Shown: in pieces, positions 44,612 through 55,171 of the stretch
Position numbering within the stretch: the stretch's first letter is position 1
Layout: each line of letters starts with the position of its first letter
Source of the DNA: Pyrus communis
Lineage: Eukaryota; Streptophyta; Magnoliopsida; Rosales; Rosaceae
Assembly: GCF_963583255.1 (NCBI RefSeq)
Contig: NC_084819.1
Coordinates: forward strand, 5,850,501 to 5,914,500
Length of the DNA: 64,000 bases
Reading direction: 5' to 3'
Program-made: the position numbers and the translations under genes
Notes under the pieces: generated by a model
Database searches by the model: none
What the model was told of the DNA's origin: nothing
The model's input: only the letters and a program-made list of their open reading frames with translations

Positions 44612-46426
44612 TGTTGGAAATGCGCCTAAACCCAATCACATGATGATACTTTACGAACATTTCACATGTTAAACTAATCTAGTTTAATATAAAGGGCAAA
44701 GATTATTGTTTAAAGCCGTCTCATATAAATCTTATATGCTTAAACGATAAGTCCAAGGAATATGTAATTAGGAGAATGTGATCTAAGGAAGTTAGATTCG
44801 TGAGACCATTCTCTTTCGTATACATATCCTAAACGTTCTTGATCCTAGGATTGCCAATTAGGCATTGACAATCCGTTAAGATCAATACGTGTTATGTCTT
44901 CTCTTAGAGAAAGTGACTGGTCTCGAGTCATTAGTGTGACTGACACCAAGACAAGCATGTAGGTGCTCAATAGAGAATGAGTCCACTGAACGCGATCAAC
45001 AAGGAGATCTCATACTTATGTCACATGAAAACTTATGGTTGGGATAATGCAAAGTAGTTCTTTGACCTGAGGCATCATAGTTGTCTTATGGTTAGGTCTT
45101 TGATCTTTGACTATGTCAAAGTCACTCCCTCAAAGGGTGTCCACAACATAGTTGGGGTTAAGCCACTTAGCCATGGAGGCAAGTGAATGCACAACAAGGG
45201 ATCTCTAACCTTTAAACCGTTTGAGGGAGAATACTCTATGATATGATTAAGAATCTCTGGCCAGGGTATGAATGAGATTTAGGAATTCGTTCCTAATCAC
45301 ATTCAAGGTAATCATATAAGTAAGAGAATCACATTGGATAGAAAACATGAATAAACTATCAAATCAAACAATGTGGTCAATAGTATTGTATTAGAGAAAG
45401 ACTGTATTGTGTTGTAATCCCAAACTAAATAGGTTCCCTACCTCTTCTGATTAGCTTGGGTAGCCATGACATACTGCTAGGTGTCACTCATGGTTTTTAG
45501 AAGCCCTAAAGGTGTATAATCACTAAAGGGAGAATTGAAAGTTAAGTTTTAATTCACAATCAATTTGAAGAGTTCTAATCGCCCACTGCCTTGCTAAAAG
45601 GAGCTTAATGGATTGTACACTGTGTAAGGTAGAGATTGAAGAAACAACGGAGATGAGTAAGGATAATTAAATGGTTTAATTATTTATGGCTAGGATTAAT
45701 TAATATATTAATTAATCAAACGAATAAGTTCGTATTAGCTTTTGAGTAATTAATGGACCTCAAGGCCCATTGGGATTAGAACCGTCAAGCCCATTAACTT
45801 AAGTTGTATGACAACTTAATGACTAAAGACTCAAAAGGGCCCAAACAGCCCAAAGCCTTTAGAAGGCTAACCATATCATGAATGAAAGTTTTTGGTTCTT
45901 TTTGTCACTTAAGTGAAGTGACTATATAAAGGACTTTATAGCCAAAATTCATAGGGGTTGTCTCTTGAGGAAATTGGAGAGAATAAAAGCTCTCATTTTT
46001 CTCTCTAGGAGGCCGGCCCCCTTGGAAGGGATTTACTAGTATCAATCCTCGTCCAAGGTCACTCATCTCTTCTTCAAATCCCTCATTGGTGTGGAAACTT
46101 AGAGGTTCCCTTTCTTGGGAACTTGGAGAATCCATTCAACCATCTTCCTCCAAGAAATCCATGGAACTAAGAAGTAAGGAATGAAGGCCCTTTCTTTTGG
46201 GTGATTAGTCTTTGCTATGCAAAGAGGTGCTTCAAAGGTATAAAAGTTTCTCACCTCTTTTCTTTAAGATTTGAGTTGAGTCTTGGTTCACCACAACTAC
46301 TAGGCCTTGAATTTCATGGGTAAAGTTTTGTTTTTGAGTGCATACAAGCATGGTTCCGCCTTTAATTGTTAATTGCATGGATAGATGTTGCTCAAATGAA
46401 CTTGTTTTCACAAATTATTTCCTTCA
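44612..46426 (+). repeat. Copia-3 5' LTR (1815 bp)
   Basis: It starts TGTTGGAAATGCGCC and ends AATTATTTCCTTCA. It pairs with the 3' LTR end to end with many substitutions and small indels, so the element is old. Open frames within it are not genes. Confidence 0.93.
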
Positions 46427-46963
46427 AGTGGTATCAGAGCTTAGGTCTAGTAGTTGGTGAATCCTTTTGAGTTTTGTAGTTCATAGTCTTTGATTTGAAT
46501 GTTGTAATTGTTACAAGCTTTATTCTTGCTTCTTTGAATGTAAATTTTTCTTGAAAATTTTCCATCTCAAATGTTGTAGATGTAGTTTATATGAGCATGA
46601 ATTTTGGAGCTAAAATTTGGTGCCATGTTTTATGGGGAAATTCGGCCAAATCCAAGGGGTGGATTTTTGGGTTCATGTTTGTCCTGTTAAAAGTGTTTTA
46701 AAGTGACTTTTGGAACCCCCTAAGTACCCTAAGATGTTAACCCTCTTTTGAGTAGTGAAAATTTGAGTTTTATTGAGTGAAAAAAAATCATGGAGCTCTT
46801 ATAGGTTTTCATGGATGTTCTTCATTGCTCTTGCTTTGTTCTTGTTGTTCATACTAAGAACAAAAGACTTTGGTGTTTTGATTCAAAGTTTTTGGCTGTT
46901 TACATAAAGTCTTGTTTTGTGATGGTTGGGATTACTTTTTCAATCATCACTAGGTGTGGACAC
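46427..46963 (+). other. Copia-3 primer site and leader
   Basis: AGTGGTATCAGAGCTTAG follows the LTR directly, an exact initiator-tRNA-type primer site. The rest is untranslated leader up to the Athila-like insertion. GACAC at 46959-46963 is that element's target duplication. Confidence 0.85.
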
Positions 46964-48466
46964 TGATGAGTCAATACTATATTATATATTTTACCCTAAT
47001 CTTAGTATAATTTGGTAATTATTTTGGTAGAATTTTGATACATTGCTTTATATTTTCAATATAGGACATTTGACTTCTGTTGGAATAAAACATGATCAAA
47101 CGGATGAATTTTGGAGTGATTCAAATTAGAGGATGTTCGTGTGTCTCTTGGCCTATTTGTATCAAAATTTTTTATTTTCTACCAAGCGGTTATTTTTTTA
47201 CGATTAAATAAAGCAGCAGTGTGCGTTGTTGGAAAGTGACGTTTCTGGGCTTAAATTGCGTTTTTGGAGACCAAGATGACCGCAGATGGGTTCGTGGCCT
47301 TCTGGGGAAGTGTTCAGAATAGTCCAAACTTCAAATCCAGCTATTTTGGGCCAGTTTTGGAAATGATTTGGGTCTAAAACATGGCTGTGCAGATTTCTAG
47401 GCGAATTTACCAAGTTAATTTAGGATTATGTTTCCTATTTTATTTCAATTTATTTAGTTTCCTAGTCTTATTCTAAGACCTTTTACTAGGAGCATTTTAA
47501 TTAGAGTAGTATAAATAAGCCTTTTTGCAGACCTAGGTTTTTTTCAACGTGTGCAACTTTTGGGAGAAGATTTTGGCCAGAGCTTAGAGATTTTAAGACT
47601 TATACTTTCAGTTTTTTCATTCTTTTTCTAGTTTAATACAATTATGTTGATTTTAATTATGAATATGCGTAACTAATCCTTTTTGCTAGGGTGAGACCAT
47701 GATTCTTAGTAAGAATATGTAGTTTCTTTTTAATTTTCTTATAAATTATTGCATGCAAGTTTTGGATTGTTAGTCATTGTGCTTTAAACTTTCTATTTGT
47801 CATAGTGATTCGTGACCATTAGGATATTTAGAAAAGTAATTTGATGCAATTTTGACGGAGTGTTGTCCCTAAAAGTGACTAAGGCTTCTTGTGGTTAACA
47901 TGTGTAACTACTTAGGATGGACGACACGTCTAAGGAGTTATATGATTTTTCAAAAGGTTTTCACAAAACTTAATGAGTCTTGCATGTTCACATTCGATCT
48001 GGACACCACATACGGGTTGCATGTTGGATATACGTTCTATATTGGGGGTTCCAAGTAGGGCATACTTTAGAAAAACCTAACCTTCAAAATATGCATGTAT
48101 AATTCATAAGGAATTAGAAGAATTACGTAGGATTTTTAGGGTGACGGTGGAACCCTAGTGCTTTTCCAACTTTGCTTCTCAAAATATTTTCTCTTTGTTT
48201 TGTTTCCTTTTTAATTGGTTATTAGTTGCTTTTCCTAAATTACTTTTATTAAAATTCGTTTTTAATACTTTTAAATTCAAAATCAACCTTTTCAAATCTT
48301 CATTTTTAGATAATTAACTAAGATTAGGGTTTTTCATAAATTGTTTTAAATAATCCCAGCGGAAAACGACCTTACTTGAGTCGTTTATACTACAACAACC
48401 TAGTCCTCTTGCAAGTATTTTTAAGTGTTTTTATCTCTACTTTTGCAGGTGGTAAAATCTCTATCA
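46964..48466 (+). repeat. Athila-like 5' LTR (1503 bp)
   Basis: It starts TGATGAGTCAATAC and ends AAATCTCTATCA. It keeps the ~60 bases after AGTCCAAACTT that are replaced in the 3' LTR. Confidence 0.93.
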
Positions 48467-48471
48467 AGAAA

Positions 48472-48490
48472 TTGGCTCCGTCGCTGGGGA
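48472..48490 (+). other. Athila-like primer binding region
   Basis: TTGGCTCCGTCGCTGGGGA, five bases inside the 5' LTR, resembles the TGGCGCCGTTGCCGGGG primer site used by Athila/Tat elements, with several changes. Confidence 0.75.
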
Positions 48491-48738
48491 TTGTTTTGAA
48501 ACAATTTTTATTAATCATAATTATTTGTTAACTAATTCTGTTAATAAATAAATAAATAAATAAATTTTTTTTGTAAATTTTCGTTTTTTTTTTTTTTTTA
48601 CAGATCATACAATTTGTGCAGATCCAGTTCACGGTATGCACCAAATTTCAAAATCAACAACTATTAGAATTTAACCTAGAGTTAGAATAAATTTTACGAC
48701 AAAGGTGCAGGGAGTAGATTTTAGCGTGGGAACCCTCG

Positions 48739-50352
48739 TTGGAGGACACTTTTCTGACAAATATGTTTTTTGGGTTTTTAGACAACGAAGATACAATGGC
48801 TTTCACCATACCAGCTACTGGGTGTCCATTGAGGGATACATTAGCAGCCTATGCTAATGAGTTACCAAGTTGCATTGTATATCCAAACGAGGAAGGCGAC
48901 GCATTTGGAAGTAAACAACACATGCTGGAGATTTTGCCTACATTTCATGGATTAGCTCATTAGGATCCTAATATGCATATCACAGAGTTTATAATGGGGT
49001 GCAAAAATATTATAGTGAAAGGGTTTACTGCAGATTCAATTAAACTTCTGCTTTTTCCTTATTCATTGAAGGACAAGGCAAGAACATGGCTGCTTACATT
49101 ACCATCTGCCAGTACCACTTCTTGGGAACAGATGAGTGACAAATTTCTTAATAAATACTATCCAGCTTCTAAAACTCTTGATATGAGGACTCAAATTTTA
49201 TCTTTTGCCCAAAAGCCTAATGAAGAGTTTCACAAGGCATGGGAGCGTTTTAAGGAGTTATTCAGAAAGTGTCCCCACGCAGACATTGATAGAGACACGC
49301 GGATGGGCATATTTTTCAGAGGATTAAATTCAAACACTAAAAATCATGTTCATGCTTCATTAGGAGGTTCCTATTCAACTAAAAATGCACAGGAAGCATA
49401 TTAGTTGTTTGGCAACTTGGCATCTGAATCTCAACAATGGGTAGGGGATCAAACACAAAATATGGGCGTTTTTGAAATATCAATGGGGTTTCCACATGTA
49501 TCTGCTCAAATTGAAAAGATTAAGAGAAAAATAGAGAATTTTGAAGCAAAATTTGACATGATCTTGCAGAAAATTTCAGCACCAGTTCAGCAAAGTGCAA
49601 TCCAGCAACCTGAAGCAGCATGTTGTGCAATTTGCAGCCAACCCACATGATTTTATGGCCTGTCCACAGAGAGATGCATATCCAGAATTTGTTGCAGAAC
49701 AAGTTTCAACAATTATCTAAGGCAAAGAAATGAAGTGTATTCAAATTTTTATAATCCGGGTTGGAGAGATCACCCAAATTTAAAATAGGGTGGTGAGCAG
49801 CCAGTTAAACCACTATTCCCACCATCAGTACAACAGCCTGCTGCACCAGCTAAAGCTTTTTAGGAAATTGCAATAGACAAGTTGGCAGAGGCTACTCGTA
49901 TCAGCTTCGAACAAAGCAATCAAAACCTGAAAAAGATGTAGCAGACTATGAATCAAAACATGCAAAATATGCAGGCTTCCATAACTAATTTGAAGAGGCA
50001 ATTTGGGCAGCTAGCAAGCAATATCATAGAAAGAGAACAAGGAAATTTTCCCAACCAAACAATTCCAAATCCAAGAGGTACAGAAGATTGTTGTGCAATA
50101 AAGACGTTGAGATCTGGAAAGAGTTACGACAATCATGGCAAAGAACAAATTGATAATGGGGACAAAGCTACAAAAAGTGCAGAAAAAGATGCAGAAATTG
50201 TTTCTGGACAGATTTTGAAGAACTCAGAATCTGCCTCTACCCAGAAATCAGGGTGTGTTTATGATCCCCCTCTTCTCTATCCCAAAAGGTTACAACCAAA
50301 GCTCAAAGATCAGCAATTAAGGGATTTCATACAGACTTTGGCTAAAGTTTAA
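48739..50352 (+). pseudogene. Athila-like gag, interrupted
   Basis: The gag capsid region is clear: ITEFIMGCKNIIVKGFTADS, then LLLFPYSLKDKARTWLLTLP, SASTTSWEQMSDKFLNKYYP and EEFHKAWERFKELFRKCPH. TAG at 48961 splits GLAH from DPNMHITEF, and another TAG at 49402 splits NAQEAY from LFGNLASES. The frame continues with a coiled region (IEKIKRKIENFEAKFD) and a cysteine segment, and resumes at 49948 with NMQNMQASITNLKRQFGQLA and then ETLRSGKSYD-like text (KTLRSGKSYDN), a typical Athila late-gag stretch. At least five stops make it non-coding as a whole. Confidence 0.88.
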
Positions 50353-50529
50353 ATTAATTTACCTTTGTTGGAGGCCATTAAAAAGATTCCTTCTTATGCC
50401 AAATTTTTGAAAGATGTTTGCAGTAAGAAAAGAAAGCTTGTTGAGTAAAAAAAAATTGTGCTAACAGAACAGTGCAGTGCGGTCCTATTGCATAAATTGC
50501 CTCCAAAGAAGAAAGATTCAGGGAGTTTT

Positions 50530-50912
50530 ACTACTCTTGCACCATTGGAAATTGTGATTTTAGTAGTGCTTTAATTGATTTAGGTGCTAGTGTAAACTTA
50601 ATGCCTTATTCTGTTTTTAAACGTTTAGGTGAAGGTGAGCTGAAGCCAACTTCCAACATTATTCAATTGGCTCACCGTCCAATTACCTATCCTAGAGGGG
50701 TCATTGAAGATGTTATTGTAAAGGTGGACAACTTGTTTTTGCCAACGGATTTTATGGTTCTAGACATGGATGAGGATTTGAAAACACCCATCATTTTAGG
50801 CCACCCTTTCATGGCAATAGCCCGTACTCTTATTGACGTTGAAGTTGGAACTTTAACATTAAGGGTTCAAGATCAATCAGTGGTTTTTAATTTGTTTGAA
50901 GCAGCCAAATAG
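50530..50912 (+). pseudogene. Athila-like aspartic protease
   Basis: The segment reads through LIDLGASVNLMPYSVFKRLG, the Athila-type active site with DLGA, then RPITYPRGVIEDVIVKVDNL, and FMVLDMDEDLKTPIILGHPF, the second conserved motif (ILGHPF). It ends TLRVQDQSVVFNLFEAAK with a TAG at 50910. The protease domain itself looks intact; the frame upstream is broken by stops and shifts. Confidence 0.85.
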
Positions 50913-50933
50913 CCAGCAGAAAAGAAAAAATGC

Positions 50934-51356
50934 ATGCATGTTAATGCATTAGATGGTTTACCTCGTGACAAATTTATGGCCAGATCAACTAACCATCTAT
51001 CCATAAAGCCTCCGAATTTCATTCAGGTTTGCATCAATCCAAAACCAAAGCAACAAAGAGTGTTGCATGATGTTCAGCCGATAGACATTAAGAAAAAACA
51101 TAGAATGTTGTTGCCAGGCAGCCAAAATTTTAAGAAAATACAACATGGTGAAAAGGCGTGGCTGTTGATTCCAAGGAAACAAGAGTCTTGGTGGAAAGGC
51201 CCTTATATGGTTAAGCAAGTTTTTCAAAACGGCAACGTGGACATTGAAATAGAGGGCAGGGGTTGTGTGCTCAAGGTCAAGCAGTATCTACTAAAACCAT
51301 TCCTAAGGAAGTTCAGTGCAAGCAAGTCAATGACTCTGAAGGATCCAGCAACTTAA
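50934..51356 (+). pseudogene. Athila-like pol C-terminal tail joined directly after protease
   Basis: A 140-residue frame starts MHVNALDGLPRDKF. Its last 60 residues (WWKGPYMVKQVFQNGNVDIE, then VLKVKQYLLKPF) match the end of an Athila integrase, where the pattern GPF-V-x-x-V-x-x-x-G and a final LKPY-type motif occur. RT, RNase H and the integrase core, normally ~2.5 kb, are absent between protease and this tail. This indicates a large internal deletion or a non-autonomous derivative. Confidence 0.7.
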
Positions 51357-53702
51357 TCACTAGACTTTTATTCCGTCTAGCTACAGACATTAAATAAAGC
51401 GCTTATTGGAAGGCAACCCAATTTTCTAACTTTTTCTTTACTTTCTATCTCTTTTATTTCATTATTTTTAGTCAAGAAGCATTTAAATTCCTAAGATGTT
51501 ATTTAGTATCAACAATCATCACAAAAAAAAAAAAAAAAAACAAAACAAAACAAAACAAAAAACAAAAACAAATTTTTTTTTAACTTGTTTAATTTTTAAT
51601 TTACCGATAGTATTTTCTACATCCTATCTCTGATTTCAACATTTGGGTTTTTACAAATAGCAAACAAAACAAACAAGAACATCAACCACATCCGTGATTC
51701 ACATAGCAAGGATGGGAAGTTATACCTTTCTATTTTGCTACCCGGCGGCCAGCCATTCTTCAGTTGACTGAGGAAATAGAGCTTAGCAAATGATATCAGA
51801 ACCGAAGGCATTGGATTTACAAATTTTGGGGTCGTGGTGCATCTCTCTTATTGTCGGTCTAAGTATTCTCATAGAAAACAAATGCATGCATGTGTCAGCT
51901 CTTTAATTTTTTTCTGGGAAAATAAGCTTAATGGACCTTAATGGCAGCAAGGAAAGATTTTTGCCCTTGGGATTCTGGGTTTCGCTACCGAGATCCAGTG
52001 CAAATGATGACTCCCATGAACGGTACCCGAGAGCAATGGAGGAAATGGCGAAGAGGCTTAAGGATGACGGCTAGGTTGTGTGAGGTTTAGAAAGTTATGG
52101 GGATATTTTCTCCATTGTAAAGAAACGAGAAAGAGAAAGAGGGATGAAAGCATTGAAAAGCCTTTTTCGGTTTCTAGAGAGAAGGTTGAGAGAGTTGAGT
52201 GATTTTTTTTCAGTTACTAAAGAAATGAAAGAAACCTAGGGTATACAAAGCATTTAGAATGGTGAGAGTGATCTAGCCGTTCGTTTGGAATCCTAAGGAA
52301 CAAATGCACTGATGCTTGCCACGTGTCCAAGGCTGGTGTTTCCCATGTTTGTTCCGAAATATGAGTGTTTTGAATTAAAGAGAGGCAGAGCCGTTTGGGT
52401 ATGGGCTCGAGGTTAGCAATGAGGAATCCAATGTTTTTCTCCATACCGGTGCTAGGGTTTTACAGCCCAATTGATCTTCCATTGGCCCGAGTGTGCTTTT
52501 CTTCCAGGCCCCACATTTGTCTTCCAAATGGAGTCCAATTCCAACCACGGTGTGTCCATTTCTTATTTTTATTTTTGGTTTGTTTTGAGTTTTCTTTTAT
52601 TTTATATTCGTTTTCTTCTAATTTTGTCATTTTTTTTAAGAGTCGGTTAGCTTTAGGTGTTTTTTTTTTTTTTTTTTGTCTTTTATTTATTTTTCCACAC
52701 CTTGAGGACAATGTGTGATTTAAGTTTAGGGGTGGGAATTAGAATTTTTAATTTTTAATTTTTGAGTCAATAAAAAATTTTCAAATTTTAAGTTAATATC
52801 CATAGATTAATTAAACGTTAGAACAAACGGACATGGAGAAGGTTAATCACACAGTAGAGTCTTTTCTATTTATCGTTACTTAGACGCTAATTCATGAGTT
52901 ATACTTTGACAATTTGCACATTCACATCAACATGGTTTGTGGGGAGTGAGATTTGAACACTTACTTTTAGTCTAAGTGTATTTTAATTTTTGTTCTTAGT
53001 AAAGTAAAGTTTAGTATGTGTTATGAATAAAGTAATAATTGTTCCACCCGAGGCTTTGCCTAGTAACCGAGCTAGTCCTACCTAATCAACAGTGATTCTC
53101 GCGTCAAATGGTAGAGTTTTGGCATGGGGCAGGGTCATTAGTTGGTTTCATAGCATTTTCAGCTTAGGTTAATTAAGTCCTTAGGGGTGTTCTACACCTA
53201 GTGCCCTAAAGCCTTTGTGGTTTGGGAGTCATTGACCTAAAGCTCGCTACATAGGCTGGATTGAAAGCTTAAGTGAACTGACATTGCACGACCACTACTA
53301 ATACTAAAAAAGAAAAAAGAAAAAAAAGAGAGAGAAAAAAATCGAAAAAAAGAAAAAAAAATGATAGTTATGTTTCAAGTCAAGTTGTGTGAAGTGTTGA
53401 ATAAAAGGATGATGAGTAAGGGTTTTAGTCGAGTCTCCTTGGCTATGTTGGCTCACTTTACACCAAAGGAAGTTTGTGAATTCTTTTCTAATCGATTCTA
53501 AATGGCTTAGACTCTGTAGTGGGATTAGCTGAAACTTTTGAAAAGATGTTCTGATTTTTAACGTTTTCTATGGATTGCAACTTTGAAGGTGAAAATTTTT
53601 GTCATTTAGTTTTAGTTAAGTTCCCAATTTGTTAGTTTTTATTTTTGTTTTTGAGTTTTGTTTTGCTTGAAGACAAGCAAAAAACTAAGTTTGGGGGTAT
53701 TT
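51357..53702 (+). other. Athila-like 3' region, no gene
   Basis: About 2.3 kb of non-coding sequence. It includes GGAAGGCAACCCAATTTTC at 51409, poly-A near 51525-51540, a poly-T near 52660, GAGGACAATGTGTGATTTAA at 52702, and the polypurine tract ending at 53702. An envelope-like frame is not recognisable. Confidence 0.7.
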
Positions 53703-55171
53703 TGATGAGTCAATACTATATTATATATTTTACCCTAATCTTAGTATAATTTGGTAATTATTTTGGTAGAATTTTGATACTTTGCTTTATATTTTCAATA
53801 TAGGACATTCGACTTCCGCTGGTGCAAAACATGATCAAACGGACGAATTTTGGAGTGATTCAAATTGGGGGACGTTCATGTGTCTCTTGGCTTATTTGAA
53901 TCAAAATTTTGGATTTTTCAACCAAGCGGTTATTTTCTGGCGATTAAATAAATGAGTAGTGCGCGTTGTTGGAAAGTGACGTTCCTGGGATTAAATTGCG
54001 TTTTTGGAGCCCAAGATGACCGCAGATGGGTTCGTGGCCTTCTGGGGAAATGTTTAGAATAGTCCAAACTTGGTAAATTCACCTAGAAATCTGCAGATTT
54101 CTAGGCGAATTTACCAAGTTAATTTAGGATTATGTTTCCTATTTTATTTCAATTTATTTAGTTTCCTAGTCTTATTCTAAGACCTTTTACTAGGAGCATT
54201 TTAATTAGAGTAGTATAAATAAGCCTTTTGGCAGACCTAGGTTTTTTTTCAACGTATGCAACTTTTGGGAGAAGATTTTGGCTAGAGCTTAGAGATTTCA
54301 AGACTTATACTTTCAGGTGTTTTCATTCTAATTCTAGTTTAATACAATTATGTTGATTTTAATTATGAATATGCGTAACTAATCCTTTTTCTAGGGTGAG
54401 GCCATGATCCTTAGCAAGAATATGTAGTTTTTGTTTAATTTTCTTATGAATTATTGCATGCAAGTTTTGGATTGTTAATCATTGTGCTTTAAACTATCTA
54501 TTTGTCTTAGTGATTCGTGACCATTAGGATATTTAGAAAAGTAATTTGATGCAATTTTGGCGGAGGGTTGTCCCTAAAATTGACTAAGGCTTCTTGTGGT
54601 TAACATGTGTAACTACTTAGGATGGACGACACATCTTAGGAGTTATATGGTTTTTCAAAAGGTTTTCACAAAACTTAATGAGTCTTGCATGTTCACATTC
54701 AATCTGGACACCACAGACGGGTTGCATATTGGATATACGTTCTATATTGGGGGTTCCAAGTAAGGCATACTTCAGGAAAATCTAACCTTCAAAACATGCA
54801 TGTGTAATTCATAAGGAATTAGAAGAATTACGTAGGATTATTTGGGTGATGGCGGAACCCTAGTGTTCTTCCAACTTTGTTTCTCAAAATCTTTTCTCTT
54901 TGTTTTGTTTCCTTTTTAATTGGTTATTAGTTGCTTTTCCTAAATTACTTTTATTAAAATTCGTTTTTAATACTTTTAAATTCAAAATCAACCTTTTCCA
55001 ATCTTCATTTTTAGATAATTAACTAGGATTAGGGTTTTTCATGAATTGTTTTAAATAATCCTAGTGGAAAACGATCTTGCTTGAGCCGTTTATACAACAA
55101 TAACCTTGTTCTCTTGTAAGTATTTTTAAATGTTTTTATCTCTACTTTTGTAGGTGGTAAAATCTCTATCA
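53703..55171 (+). repeat. Athila-like 3' LTR with a palindrome
   Basis: It pairs with 46964-48466 but is 34 bases shorter. At 54067-54120 a 54 bp palindrome replaces ~60 bp of the 5' LTR. Otherwise differences are scattered substitutions. Confidence 0.93.

Larger units (their letters stand above)
46964..55171 (+). mobile_element. Athila-like gypsy element lacking RT, RNase H and integrase core
   Basis: LTRs at 46964-48466 and 53703-55171 flank gag and protease remnants, a C-terminal pol tail and a 2.3 kb 3' region. A perfect 5 bp duplication GACAC surrounds it (46959-46963 and 55172-55176). The primer region ATTGGCTCCGTCGCTGGGGA is a worn form of the Athila/Tat-type TTGGCGCCGTTGCCGGGG. GTTTGGGGGTATT precedes the 3' LTR as polypurine tract. 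Gag, protease and 3' UTR phrases (GGAAGGCAACCCAA, GGACAATGTGTGATTTAAG) are Athila-like by family knowledge. Confidence 0.9.

Noticed and set aside
45905..46135. Frames at 45905-46135 and 61877-62101
   Set aside because: They lie in the two Copia-3 LTRs at the same relative position, on opposite strands. They are chance open frames.
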